Shown here: in pieces, positions 15,480 to 25,537 of the stretch
How the letters are laid out: each line of letters begins with the position of its first letter
Position numbering within the stretch: the first letter of the stretch is position 1
From: Candidatus Nitrosopelagicus sp.
Lineage (GTDB): Archaea; Thermoproteota; Nitrososphaeria; Nitrososphaerales; Nitrosopumilaceae
NCBI GenBank assembly: GCA_028345575.1
Contig: JAOMDR010000002.1
Span: forward strand, 32,009 to 96,008
Direction: 5' to 3'
Length of the DNA: 64,000 nucleotides
The notes under the pieces: model-generated
Told to the model about the DNA's origin: nothing
Database searches by the model: none
Seen by the model: the letters and a program-made list of their open reading frames with translations, nothing else
Made by a program: the position numbers and the translations under genes

Positions 15480-16468
15480 TAGATAGTAACTCCCATCATA
15501 AATGCAGTAATTATAGCAAGAATTCCTGAAAATATTGCTAATTTAAAAATTTCATATCCAATTTGTTTTTCACTAAGAGGTTTTTTTGCAATAAGTAATC
15601 TAACTAGAGTAATTGGAGCATGATTTTCAGAAGTAGTTTGTAACTTCCAATCATCAGTGTGAGATGTAGGATTTTTTATTTCACGATGTTCAACAATTTT
15701 TTTTACACTAGAAAGAAACAAGAAAGAGTTAATGATTGCAGGGAGTATTGCAATAGCTGCAATTACTTCAACTCCACCAATTATTGCAATTCCACCATAA
15801 GCAGCACCAAAAGTTATTGCACCAGAATCACCAGGAAAAACTTTGCTTGGGAATTTATGATATTTATAAAATGCGAGTGATGAAAATGCTAAACATAATG
15901 AAACAATTCCTACTTCATAATTTTGTAATATGAATAAACATATTGATAATGCAAAACTTGCAATTGTAATAAATCCACTTGCAACTCCATTTAGAACATC
16001 AATTGAATTAATTGTATTACCCATAATTGGAATCATGAATACAACTAGTGCCATGTATAGTAATGGAATTTGAACTGTACCAAATAATGGGAAAGCAAGA
16101 TTTGAATCATATGCACCAAGTAAAAGTATTGGAGCTGCACAAAATGCAAGAGCTAATGGTTTGAACCATCCACCCATGGTTTTTTTATCATCAATAAGTC
16201 CTACAACAAATGCAAAGAAAGTTGTTAAGATTACAGCAAGTATTTCAGAAATTGGGAAGAATACATACAAAATAATTAATGAAGATTCAATTCCAACAAT
16301 AATTGATAATCCACCAGGTCTTGCAACCATTGTTTTTTCTTTTTTATTTGCATCAACAACAGTAATGTTACGTTTTTCTAAAGCACGTATTACAAAAGGA
16401 GTCAACCCATATACTGAAAAAAATGCAATTGTGATTGCAATTATTGCTGGGATTATTAGTTGTTCCAA
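15479..16468 (-). CDS. Glycosyl-1-phosphate transferase (MraY/WecA/GPT family)
   Basis: 329 residues and about ten membrane spans. Family motifs are the cytoplasmic VVGLIDDKKTMGGW (DD Mg site), NTINSIDVLNGVASG (nucleotide-site Asp) and FPGDSGAITFGAAYGG. It would move a sugar-1-phosphate (probably GlcNAc-1-P or a relative) from a UDP-sugar to dolichyl phosphate, the first step of archaeal N-glycan assembly. The TTG start follows the Hel308 stop codon directly (TAATTG), so it is the fourth gene of the GINS-MCM-Hel308 transcript or is expressed from inside hel308. Confidence 0.88.
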   Translation of the reverse strand: MEQLIIPAIIAITIAFFSVYGLTPFVIRALEKRNITVVDANKKEKTMVARPGGLSIIVGIESSLIILYVFFPISEILAVILTTFFAFVVGLIDDKKTMGGWFKPLALAFCAAPILLLGAYDSNLAFPLFGTVQIPLLYMALVVFMIPIMGNTINSIDVLNGVASGFITIASFALSICLFILQNYEVGIVSLCLAFSSLAFYKYHKFPSKVFPGDSGAITFGAAYGGIAIIGGVEVIAAIAILPAIINSFLFLSSVKKIVEHREIKNPTSHTDDWKLQTTSENHAPITLVRLLIAKKPLSEKQIGYEIFKLAIFSGILAIITAFMMGVTI

Positions 16469-18685
16469 TTATCTGACCTTTTCTACTTGAGACTTGATAC
16501 TTTTTGCAAGAATTATACCAATTTTATCTATTGCTGCTAATTTCTCAAGAGGTGCTTTTTTGAGTGAAACTTTGTTTTTGTAGCCATTTTTGTACAAAAT
16601 TTGGGCACGAACCCGTCCAATTTGTTTAATTTTTACTAACTCAAGATATTTCTCTGGAACGCCATGAACTATTTGGAGTCTAAGTAAATCTAATTCGTCA
16701 ATAAGATTCTGATATTCAGATACAATCTTTTTTTGTTCATTTTCTTTTGCATAATCTCTCCAAAATTTAACAATCTCTGTAAAGGTATAAGCTAAATCTT
16801 TTGCATTTTCTTTAATATAGAATATATCACCAGGTTCAGCATCAAAATGTTCTGACATATCTTGATAAGTCATAGCATCAATCCATTTGTAAAGAATTAA
16901 GAGACTTTTGAAACAATCTTCACTTGAAAAATTTTGTTGTCTATATAATTTTTCATTTTTATTAATTAGATCATCCATAGATTCTTGATATTTATCAGGT
17001 ACTGGATACTGTGAATAAAATTCAGTGAGATTTGTAATCATGTGTAATATTCCAAATGTATGTTTTGTTCCTCTTACATAATCTTCAATGTAACCAGTCA
17101 TATCAAAAGCAGTTTTTGGATCAATTCTTAAATAAAAAATTCTAGTACCAAATTTTGTAGGTTCAAAACCATTTTCATCAGTTATCATTCCATATTCTTT
17201 TAATTTTTCAAGTTGTTTTGTTACTTTTTTTTCTAATACAGAATCATCTGAAAGTTGATATGCAGCAAAAGTTTGTGAAAAGAATTTTATTATTTTTTCA
17301 TATGATGTTGGATTAAATTTAGATGCAGTATAAATAAATCCGAGTAGATTTATTCGCAAAGAACTATCTTCGTCTAAAGTTTTTGATTCTAATGGTTCAG
17401 GTTCACCATCAACATAATGCTCTAATATTTCATCAGGATATCCTTTTGAGATAATTATTGACTCACCCATATCGTCATATTGTGGTCGTCCAGCTCTTCC
17501 ACACATTTGTTTATATTCTAGAATACTAATTTTTTCTAAACCATTATTTGTATATCTCATAACACTTGGAATTACAACTCTACGTGCAGGTAAATTTACA
17601 CCCGCAGCTAAAGTAGGAGTTGCAGTTAAAAATTTTATGTGTCTGTTTTTATATTCAGTTTCAATTATTGTACGACATCTTTGATCAAGCCCTGCATGAT
17701 GAAATGCTGTACCATTTTTTACCATTTGTGCCAATTCAGTGGTTAATTTTGTATTATCATAACTATCTTTTGGAAGAATTTTCTTTGAAATTTTTTCTAA
17801 TTCTTTTCGTTGATTTTCATTAAGCATTTTTACAACGTCACGTCCAGCCTCTTTTGCCCATGCTACAGCATTTTTTCTTGTCATTGCAAATATCAAGCAT
17901 TGATCACCATTGTCAACAGTGTCCAATCCTAAACCAATCCAATCTTTTTGATGCCTAGATTCTTGACGATCATTTGTGAGATTACCTTCAGTTTCTTCTC
18001 TATCTTGATTTGTAATTATATGCCGACTGTAAACGGCTTCAGATAATGGAACACGTCTGAATGTACTCTCAACTAATTCACAATCTAACCAGTCTGCAAG
18101 TTCATCACTGTTTGATATTGTTGCACTAAGTCCAATAATTCTAGGTGGATTTTTTCCGATAAATCCAGATCTTAGTCGAGTTAGAACAATTTCTAACGTC
18201 GGACCTCTTGTATCATCACCAATTAGATGAATTTCATCAGAAACTACCAAACCTATGTCATAAATCCAATCTTGTTGAAATGCCATATTTGCATCCATAC
18301 TTTCGTTTGTAAGAAATATTACGTCTGCATCTTCTAATTTTTCTTTTTTTTCTTTTGAATCTCCAGTAGATAATGCAACTTTTATTTTTCTATCAAGGTT
18401 TAATTTCTCAAGTTTTTTGAACTCTTCAAATTTTTCACTAGTTAGTGCACGTAACGGTGTGAGATAGATGATTTTTGTTTTATGTTTTGAGAGATGTGAA
18501 AGAATTGCTAACATAGCAATGAGTGTTTTTCCACTTGCAGTAGGTATTGTGATCAAAAAGTTTTTTTTGTCATCAAATAATCCAGCCTTTACAGATTGTT
18601 CTTGTGGTTCAAAAAGTTCTTTGTAGCCTTCAGAGGTTAGAAAATCAATTACTTTAGGTTCTAAATCAAGTTTACTTATTTTCAT
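16469..18685 (-). CDS. hel308: Ski2-like DNA helicase Hel308
   Basis: 738 residues. Walker A IPTASGKTLIAM near residue 48, DEIH Walker B (VVSDEIHLIGDD), and motif VI QMCGRAGRPQYDDMG mark a Ski2/Hel308 superfamily 2 helicase; the C-terminal end has a helix-hairpin-helix-like segment (IGRVRAQILYKNGY and LAAIDKIGIILAKSIK). Hel308 unwinds stalled-fork structures in 3'-5' direction. Its start overlaps the MCM stop as ATGA, giving a GINS-MCM-Hel308 operon that joins fork progression and fork repair. Confidence 0.93.
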   Translation of the reverse strand: MKISKLDLEPKVIDFLTSEGYKELFEPQEQSVKAGLFDDKKNFLITIPTASGKTLIAMLAILSHLSKHKTKIIYLTPLRALTSEKFEEFKKLEKLNLDRKIKVALSTGDSKEKKEKLEDADVIFLTNESMDANMAFQQDWIYDIGLVVSDEIHLIGDDTRGPTLEIVLTRLRSGFIGKNPPRIIGLSATISNSDELADWLDCELVESTFRRVPLSEAVYSRHIITNQDREETEGNLTNDRQESRHQKDWIGLGLDTVDNGDQCLIFAMTRKNAVAWAKEAGRDVVKMLNENQRKELEKISKKILPKDSYDNTKLTTELAQMVKNGTAFHHAGLDQRCRTIIETEYKNRHIKFLTATPTLAAGVNLPARRVVIPSVMRYTNNGLEKISILEYKQMCGRAGRPQYDDMGESIIISKGYPDEILEHYVDGEPEPLESKTLDEDSSLRINLLGFIYTASKFNPTSYEKIIKFFSQTFAAYQLSDDSVLEKKVTKQLEKLKEYGMITDENGFEPTKFGTRIFYLRIDPKTAFDMTGYIEDYVRGTKHTFGILHMITNLTEFYSQYPVPDKYQESMDDLINKNEKLYRQQNFSSEDCFKSLLILYKWIDAMTYQDMSEHFDAEPGDIFYIKENAKDLAYTFTEIVKFWRDYAKENEQKKIVSEYQNLIDELDLLRLQIVHGVPEKYLELVKIKQIGRVRAQILYKNGYKNKVSLKKAPLEKLAAIDKIGIILAKSIKSQVEKVR

Positions 18686-20763
18686 ACTATGTTATAGTGA
18701 CCAGGTTTTGACTCATAAATAGATGAGTCTCTAGCCATTTTTCGAATGAAGTTTTTAGCTTCTTCTTCAGTAAACTTTTCAGTTTTTGTTAATTCCTCTA
18801 CAAGTTGTTTTTCATCAACAGGAGCCTTATGTTCACCTTCTAGTGATTTCATTATATCCATAAATAATTGCATTTTTGATACTTCACTTCTAGGTCGTCC
18901 TTGTAGTACACCTAAATCCACTTTACCAGTATTGACATCAATCCCTGCTACCTCAAACATACCTTGTAATAGATCAATTGCACGTTGTGCATCTTCAGCC
19001 TCAACTTGAGTTTTTAATAGTAAACGTGCACGTGCAGTTGCCAATCTAATCAAGCCCTCTAATTGTCTAGGTGTAACAGTTATCATTTCTTCAGCTTCAA
19101 CTGTTCTCATTTTCATATAATAATCAAGAATTATCTCTTCAGCCTCTTTTGTGAGTGTTGGATTAATTCTTTTTACATATGCAAGATACTTTGTTAATGT
19201 TTCAGAATCAATCAAAGATTTTTTGTCAATTCCAGTTGGCGTATGTAAATTAATAATATGTTTAGCAATTTTTGTATCTTTTTCTTTTGATGGTTTATCA
19301 CGTACTACAAAAATTAAATCAAAACGAGTTAGTAATGGAACTGGAAGGTTAACGTTTTCTGTGATGTTTTTGAAAGGATCATATTTACCATACATCGGGT
19401 TTGCAGCTGCAAGGATTGATGTTCGTGCATTTAATGTTGCAACAATTCCTCCTTTAGAAATACTTGCAGTTTGTTGTTCCATAACCTCATGCAATGCACT
19501 TCTATCTTCAGTTTTCATTTTATCAAATTCATCAATGCATACCAATCCTTGATCACCAAGTACTGTTGCACCTGCTTCTAGCATGAAAATTCCATTTGTA
19601 TCTCTAACAACTGCAGCAGTTAAACCAGCTGCAGTAGAACCCCTTCCAGAAGTATACAAACCACGAGGAGCAACTCTAACACAAAATTTTAACATTTCAC
19701 TTTTTGCAGTACCAGGATCACCAACTAAGAATATGTTGATATCACCTCTAATCTTACTTCCATCTTCTAGTTCTCTTTGCGTGGAACCAGCCATGAGTAA
19801 CAAAATGGATTCTTTGATCATTTCATGGCCTGTAATATGAGGCGCATACGAATCAATCAATTGTTGATACAAATCAGGGCTTTTAGATAATGATTTAATC
19901 ATTTTTTCATCTTCAGATGAAATTTCTTCTCGTTGTATTTTTCTTGATTTTTTATCCTTTTTACCACCACCTAAAAATTCCACATTATTTCCATCTAATC
20001 GTAATCTGTACAATGGACTACTGTTTTTTGAAACACCGCTCATTTTCTCTTGTTCAATTCTTACTACTCCTGTAAGGACTACTCTATCACCAGGTCTAGC
20101 ATTGTCTACTAAATCTTGTTTTACGGTTACATCCAGATAATGAGGCAATTGGCCAGGTGGAAGATCCTCAGGTAATTCTTGTAGACGTACAAATTGTACA
20201 TCAATGAAACGACTAGATTCAGGCTCAACACCAAGTTCTCTATGAGCACACTTTGGATTTGAACATTGTACAGGAGAATTTAGGGATAAACCATGTCCAA
20301 GAAGTACATCAGTTCTATGACCTTCCGGACAAACAAAAACTAATTCTTTTGCAAGAGGTTTTACTTCAGATGCTCTTAACACCATTCCAGAAACACTAGT
20401 TATCTTTCCAATAACTTCTGCATTGATTTGACGTAAACTTCGTTGTACAGGATAATTTGCAATTCTTGCTCTTATTTCATGTTCAATTTTTTTTGCATAT
20501 TTTGGAAAACGTTCTTGTAAGATCTCTTTGATCGCTCTTGAAAAGGCTTCTAGAATTGAATCAGGGTTTTCATGAAACACAGATTCAATGTCAGGATGTA
20601 ATACAAGATCATTATAATCAACATTGATGAACTTAGATTTTGATGGCATCATATTGTCAATATCGTCAACATATCGGAAATTTCCTTTTTCATCTTTAAA
20701 CTCTAGTAAAAATTTTTTTACATAGTCAGATAATGCAGATTCAGTTTGTGTTTCAAGTGTCAT
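18682..20763 (-). CDS. mcm: Replicative helicase MCM
   Basis: 693 residues. N-terminal half holds the zinc module (CPEGH then CSNPKCAH around 165-190) and OB-fold; the AAA+ part has Walker A GDPGTAKSEM, Walker B CIDEFDKM and the arginine finger LTRFDLIF; a winged-helix-like end follows. The homohexamer unwinds DNA at the fork. It starts at ATG overlapping the GINS stop (ATGA) and overlaps hel308 likewise, so stoichiometry is probably set by translational coupling. Confidence 0.97.
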   Translation of the reverse strand: MTLETQTESALSDYVKKFLLEFKDEKGNFRYVDDIDNMMPSKSKFINVDYNDLVLHPDIESVFHENPDSILEAFSRAIKEILQERFPKYAKKIEHEIRARIANYPVQRSLRQINAEVIGKITSVSGMVLRASEVKPLAKELVFVCPEGHRTDVLLGHGLSLNSPVQCSNPKCAHRELGVEPESSRFIDVQFVRLQELPEDLPPGQLPHYLDVTVKQDLVDNARPGDRVVLTGVVRIEQEKMSGVSKNSSPLYRLRLDGNNVEFLGGGKKDKKSRKIQREEISSEDEKMIKSLSKSPDLYQQLIDSYAPHITGHEMIKESILLLMAGSTQRELEDGSKIRGDINIFLVGDPGTAKSEMLKFCVRVAPRGLYTSGRGSTAAGLTAAVVRDTNGIFMLEAGATVLGDQGLVCIDEFDKMKTEDRSALHEVMEQQTASISKGGIVATLNARTSILAAANPMYGKYDPFKNITENVNLPVPLLTRFDLIFVVRDKPSKEKDTKIAKHIINLHTPTGIDKKSLIDSETLTKYLAYVKRINPTLTKEAEEIILDYYMKMRTVEAEEMITVTPRQLEGLIRLATARARLLLKTQVEAEDAQRAIDLLQGMFEVAGIDVNTGKVDLGVLQGRPRSEVSKMQLFMDIMKSLEGEHKAPVDEKQLVEELTKTEKFTEEEAKNFIRKMARDSSIYESKPGHYNIV

Positions 20764-21275
20764 TTCTTTTTACCCAATATTTGTTCTTTAAATGCAAGAC
20801 TAGCATTATGTATCTGATTATAATATACTTCTTCTTCTACACTTAGTTTTGACGAAAGGTCAGAAGTAAGTTTAGATGAATCAGCCAACCTAACAATCTT
20901 ACCTTGTCTGATTCTAACTAGTTGATTCAACATACTTTCCGCTTTATCAAAATCAGCTGTTTCAAGTTTTTTCAGGTATGCGTTAAGTTTTATGTAAAAA
21001 TGTTTTTCTAATGTTGCAAGGGAATCTTCATCTGCAATATCTTCTTTGACCTTTGCTTGTTTTAGTTCTTTAATCATATCTTGTTCATGTAGAATTACAT
21101 GTTTTTCAGATTCTAGAATATTAGCAACCCATCTAGGGATATTCATCATTTCATTTTCTTTTCCTTCTATCTGTACACCAGATACATCCATCTTTAGATC
21201 ATGTTTGAATTCGACTTTAACGTCTTCTAGACCATATCCTATCGAATGAACTTTGATTACATCTTCTAATTCCAA
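20760..21275 (-). CDS. GINS complex subunit (Gins23-like domain order)
   Basis: 171 residues. The N-terminal part has IPRWVANILESEKHVIL, resembling the small B domain of Psf2/Psf3 and archaeal Gins23, and the rest is the helical A domain with LEKHFYIKLNAYLKKLE and LVRIRQGKIVRLAD, similar to Sld5/Psf1-type elements. GINS joins Cdc45/RecJ and MCM in the replicative helicase. Position directly before mcm, with ATGA overlap, matches the gene order in other archaea. Start is TTG at 21275; no strong TATA box is visible before it. Confidence 0.8.
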   Translation of the reverse strand: MELEDVIKVHSIGYGLEDVKVEFKHDLKMDVSGVQIEGKENEMMNIPRWVANILESEKHVILHEQDMIKELKQAKVKEDIADEDSLATLEKHFYIKLNAYLKKLETADFDKAESMLNQLVRIRQGKIVRLADSSKLTSDLSSKLSVEEEVYYNQIHNASLAFKEQILGKKK

Positions 21276-21279
21276 TATT

Positions 21280-21353
21280 GATCACACACCTTTCAGGGAT
21301 TTATGGACAGCGATCGATCAATTTTCTCGACAATTAGCTTTGATCATTTGATC
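21280..21353. promoter_or_regulatory. GATC-rich divergent control region between GINS-MCM-Hel308 and RFC
   Basis: Five GATC sites occur in 74 bases (21280, 21312, 21316, 21342, 21350), several inside short palindromes (TGATCA, CGATCGATC). In such AT-rich DNA one GATC per roughly 300 bases would be expected. The region separates two divergent replication transcripts, so it is a candidate binding or methylation-controlled site; function is inferred. Confidence 0.4.
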
Positions 21354-21363
21354 CTTCTAGGCA

Positions 21364-21373
21364 TTTATTAATA
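21364..21373 (+). promoter_or_regulatory. TATA-like box for rfcS
   Basis: TTTATTAATA centred about 25 bases before the ATG at 21393. Confidence 0.45.
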
Positions 21374-21392
21374 ACAAAATGAGTTTGCAACT

Positions 21393-22349
21393 ATGACAAT
21401 TTCAGATATTATGTGGGTGGAGAAGTATAGACCAAAGAAAATCTCAGAAGTAGTTAATCAAAAAGATATCAAAGGTAGCCTATCGGCATTACTCAAAAAT
21501 CAAGAAGAGATGCCACATTTACTATTTTCAGGTTCTGCAGGAGTTGGAAAGACTACAATGGCATTATGCATTTCTAAAGAGATTTTGGGGGATAAATGGA
21601 AAGACTACACATTAGAACTCAATGCATCTGATGAAAGAGGAATAAACATGGTAAGAGAACGAGTAAAAAAATTCTCAAGATTTGCAGGACTCGATACTGA
21701 GATTCCATTTAAGATAATAATTTTGGATGAAGCAGATGAGATGACATCAGATGCTCAAACAGCATTGAGACGAATAATAGAAGATACAGCAAAATTTTGT
21801 AGGTTTATTTTGATTGCAAATAATATTTCAAAAATTATTAATCCAATTCAGAGTAGATGCGCAATTTTCAAATTCTCACAAATTGATGAAAAAGAGATAA
21901 CTACACATCTAAAAGCTGTATTAAAAAAAGAGAAAGGAAAGGCGGATGAGAAAGGTCTAAAGGAAATTGCAGGATATGCAGGAGGGGATCTGAGACATGC
22001 AATCAACTTATTACAAACTGCTGCAAGTACAGGAGATATTTCCCAAGATAGTGTGAAGGCTGCTGCAGGATTAACAAAAACAAATGATGTAGATGATGTT
22101 CTAAAGTTAGCAGTTTCTGGAAAGATTCAAGATTCAAGAAATAAAATGATTGAATTAGTAAAAGTGTATGGAATGTCAGAATCAGATTTTCTAAAATATA
22201 TCAATCAAGCATTATTTTCTGGAAAATACGAAAACCTAGAAGAGTTATCACAAATTATAGCAAAATATGATTATAGAATTTTGGTTGGTTCTAATCCAGA
22301 GATTCAATTATCAGCAATGCTTGCAGAGTTAGGAAAGTTTTCTAAATAA
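21393..22349 (+). CDS. rfcS: Replication factor C small subunit
   Basis: 318 residues, typical for archaeal RFC-S. Walker A FSGSAGVGKTTMAL near residues 45-58, Walker B IIILDEADEMT, and the clamp-loader SRC motif (IQSRCAIFKFSQI) with its arginine finger are present. It loads PCNA on primed DNA with the large subunit, which is not in this window. Divergent from the GINS-MCM operon. ATG start. Confidence 0.96.
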   Translation: MTISDIMWVEKYRPKKISEVVNQKDIKGSLSALLKNQEEMPHLLFSGSAGVGKTTMALCISKEILGDKWKDYTLELNASDERGINMVRERVKKFSRFAGLDTEIPFKIIILDEADEMTSDAQTALRRIIEDTAKFCRFILIANNISKIINPIQSRCAIFKFSQIDEKEITTHLKAVLKKEKGKADEKGLKEIAGYAGGDLRHAINLLQTAASTGDISQDSVKAAAGLTKTNDVDDVLKLAVSGKIQDSRNKMIELVKVYGMSESDFLKYINQALFSGKYENLEELSQIIAKYDYRILVGSNPEIQLSAMLAELGKFSK

Positions 22350-22640
22350 TTAAAAACCTTCAGGTGGTTTTTGGACAAACACATTACAAACTAATGCATC
22401 AGTGTTCTCATCTCTATACTGAACATTACAAGAGACAAATTTACCCTTTAATGCACGCTCTAAATCTTCAGGAGTTGTTTCCTTGTATTCGGGATTTTCA
22501 GGATTATCGATTTTAGATATTATAATTTTCTCAAGTCTACCATACTGTTCTTGATTATCTTTTCTATAATGAGTCACATCTAATTCAAATGCATTTCCAG
22601 AAATACATCTTACAACCGGTCCTCCAATTCCATCACCCAT
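22350..22640 (-). CDS. Small protein resembling a degenerate nuclease-type OB fold
   Basis: 96 residues. The layout (GPVVRCISGNAFEL, then GRLEKIIISKIDNPENPEY, then DLERALKGKFVSCNVQYRDENTDALVCNVFV) follows the order of elements in staphylococcal-nuclease domains (VxRVxDGDTxxL, RLxGIDxPE, ALxGKxV, D..GR..A.V). The catalytic Asp and Arg positions are not preserved, so a binding rather than cleaving role is more likely. The resemblance is by eye only. It converges on rfcS, the stop codons being adjacent. Confidence 0.5.
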   Translation of the reverse strand: MGDGIGGPVVRCISGNAFELDVTHYRKDNQEQYGRLEKIIISKIDNPENPEYKETTPEDLERALKGKFVSCNVQYRDENTDALVCNVFVQKPPEGF

Positions 22641-22693
22641 GGATTATTACAGGATAATAGCGATATAAATTTCAAAATGAATTAAAATTTAAA

Positions 22694-22777
22694 CGCCGAG
22701 AGAGGGATTTGAACCCCCGCGTTCTTGCGAACACAGGCTCTCAAGGCCCGCGCCCTACCAGGCTAGGCGACCTCGGC
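22694..22777 (-). tRNA. tRNA-Ser (TGA)
   Basis: Class II tRNA on the minus strand: acceptor GCCGAGG/TCTCGGC with discriminator G (a serine identity base), anticodon stem CGGGC/GCCTG around loop CTTGAGA (anticodon TGA), a long variable arm with hairpin TTC-GCAA-GAA, and T-arm GGGGG/CCCTC with TTCAAAT loop. CCA not encoded. No intron. Confidence 0.93.
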
Positions 22778-22907
22778 AAAAATTAGTGGTAAATACTGCT
22801 TAAAATTTGTAAGTATCTAAAAGAAGAATTAAAAATAAAGAAATTTATGATTATTTTTAATTGAATGTATGCAGATTCTAATAACCAGGTTGTAATTTTA
22901 TAAAATT

Positions 22908-23441
<534 letters not shown>

Positions 23442-23526
23442 CTAGACAAAATTAGTAGTGACTAAACATAATTTATCAGAATTTTGTAAATATCTACGTT
23501 CATATCTTTTCACATTAAATTACATC

Positions 23527-24192
23527 ATGGACATTATCAAATACGATATCTACAGTGGTCCAAATATTGGGATTTACAGTACAGTGAATGATGAATTTGT
23601 GTTTTTACCAAGAGGATTTGCGGATGGAAAATCTGAAAAATTATCAGAATATCTAGAAGTGAAACCATTAGAGATATCAGTTGCAAACGCTAGAGTATTG
23701 GGAATTTTGATGGTAGTCAATAATCATGGAATAATTATTCCAAGTACATGTTCAGAAGGAGAGTTTAATCATATTAAGGAAAATACAGATCTCAATGTAG
23801 AGATTTTAGATGTAAAAAATAATGCACTTGGAAATATGATGAGTGTGAATGATAAAGGAGGGGTAGTTTCACCATTAATCCCAAAAGAAGATTTACAGAA
23901 AATACAAGATGTGTTAGATATAGAAGTAATGCAAAGTAAAATTGCAGGATTTCAACAAGTAGGTGCAGTAATGGCAACATCAGAAAAAGGAACTATAGTA
24001 CATCCAGAAACTGACGAGGAAGATATGAAAACCATTAATAATTTACTAGGAGGAAATATCGAAGCTGCAACAATTAATGGAGGAATACCGTTTGTATCAT
24101 CAGGGATATTAGCAAATAAAAATTCAGTAGTTGTGGGTTCATTAACAAATGGACCAGAAATAATGATGCTCACCAGAGCGTTTCTACATTAA
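23527..24192 (+). CDS. eif6: Translation initiation factor aIF6
   Basis: 221 residues from ATG 23527; the frame is open 69 bases further up but MDIIKYDIYSGPNIGIY is the true IF6 beginning and gives normal length. The protein consists of five quasi-identical repeats (for example VNNHGIIIPSTCSEGEFNHIKE and TSEKGTIVHPETDEEDMKTINNLLG), the pentein propeller of IF6. It binds the large ribosomal subunit and prevents premature joining. Its 3' end overlaps the convergent hisS gene by 9 bases. Confidence 0.96.
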   Translation: MDIIKYDIYSGPNIGIYSTVNDEFVFLPRGFADGKSEKLSEYLEVKPLEISVANARVLGILMVVNNHGIIIPSTCSEGEFNHIKENTDLNVEILDVKNNALGNMMSVNDKGGVVSPLIPKEDLQKIQDVLDIEVMQSKIAGFQQVGAVMATSEKGTIVHPETDEEDMKTINNLLGGNIEAATINGGIPFVSSGILANKNSVVVGSLTNGPEIMMLTRAFLH

Positions 24193-25455
24193 AATATTTT
24201 TAATATGTTCTAATAATTCAGATATTGGAATTTGATTTTCAGTTCTATCAGACATATTTCTAACAACTACCACATTTTTTGAAAATTCATCTGGCCCTAC
24301 AATAATAACAAATTTAGAATTTGTAGATTGTTCCATTTGTTTTTTTAGCGCTCTACCAGAAAGATCAATATCAGTCAGTATAGAATTTTCTCTCAGTAAA
24401 GATGCAATTTGAATAGCATTTGGTTTCATTTCATCATTTACATATAATACAGATATTCTAACATCTTGTATTTTAAATGTGGAATTTTGATTTTCTAATG
24501 CTAACATGATTCGTTCAACACCTCCAGCGACTCCAGTTGCACCAAGATCATTTCTTCCAAAAACAGATGGTAAATTATCATATCTTCCACCACCAACCAA
24601 AGCACCTATGTCAAAGGTTTTATCGAATGCTTCAAAGACTACTCCAGAATAATAATCAAGACCTCGAACAATTCCAAAATTAATCTGAATATTATTTACA
24701 TTACGATTCTTTAGAGATTCAAATAACATTGTTAATTCAGACCAGTTCTCAAATTTAGTTACATCTAAAATTTTAGATATTTCTTCAGGAGTGCCTTTTA
24801 ATTTAGAGAATTCGATAATTTTTTCTAATTTTTCCTTAGCATAGCCTTTTTTCTCATATTCAGAAATAATTTCTTGTTTCGATTTTTTTTGTATTTTATC
24901 AATTGCACGAAAAATATCAGATATGAGTTCAGGTTTATCAGATTCAAAGACAGATGAAACGTATGATTGGACAATTTTTCGATGAGATATACTGAGAATT
25001 ATGTTTTCTAGACCAAGATTTGTGAAAAATTTTGATGTGAATTCAATAATTTCTGCATCAGTTTCAGTATTTTGTTTTCCAAAAATTTCAATATCCCATT
25101 GATGAAAAAATCTGTATCTTCCTTTTTGTGGTTCGTCATATCTCCATACACCACCAAATGCAGATATTTTTGCTGGAAGTTTCATAGATTTTTGTCCAGC
25201 AGCATATCGTGTTAAACCAACTGTAAAATCAAATCTTAACGAAACTTCCCGATCACCTTTATCATTAAAAAAATAAACATCATCACGTATTGTAGGTCCA
25301 CTCTTTGCTTCAATAACTGACATTAGTTCAATTGGAGAAGGTTCCATTAATTGAAATCCAAATATCTTTGAAGTTGAGAGAAATTTTTCTCGGATATACT
25401 CAATTTTTTCCATTTCAATATTTTCGAAATCTTTCATTCCTCTTGGTAGATCCAT
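24184..25455 (-). CDS. hisS: Histidyl-tRNA synthetase
   Basis: 423 residues. Class II motif 2 is WRYDEPQKGRYRFFHQWDIEIFG; histidine-specific segments are VRGLDYYSGVVFEAF and GALVGGGRYDNL; the C-terminal anticodon domain follows from about residue 330. It charges tRNA-His. ATG start. Convergent with eif6. Confidence 0.95.
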   Translation of the reverse strand: MDLPRGMKDFENIEMEKIEYIREKFLSTSKIFGFQLMEPSPIELMSVIEAKSGPTIRDDVYFFNDKGDREVSLRFDFTVGLTRYAAGQKSMKLPAKISAFGGVWRYDEPQKGRYRFFHQWDIEIFGKQNTETDAEIIEFTSKFFTNLGLENIILSISHRKIVQSYVSSVFESDKPELISDIFRAIDKIQKKSKQEIISEYEKKGYAKEKLEKIIEFSKLKGTPEEISKILDVTKFENWSELTMLFESLKNRNVNNIQINFGIVRGLDYYSGVVFEAFDKTFDIGALVGGGRYDNLPSVFGRNDLGATGVAGGVERIMLALENQNSTFKIQDVRISVLYVNDEMKPNAIQIASLLRENSILTDIDLSGRALKKQMEQSTNSKFVIIVGPDEFSKNVVVVRNMSDRTENQIPISELLEHIKNILM

Positions 25456-25537
25456 TTACAAAAAAAATTGAAACAAAGAATTTAGACTTTACTGTCGTAG
25501 TTGTAACTAATTAATAACAGAATAACAGGAATATGGA

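Noticed and set aside
21276..21392. Replication origin
   Set aside because: Short GATC-rich region next to MCM and RFC is suggestive, but there is no orc1/cdc6 gene or inverted ORB-like repeat pair.
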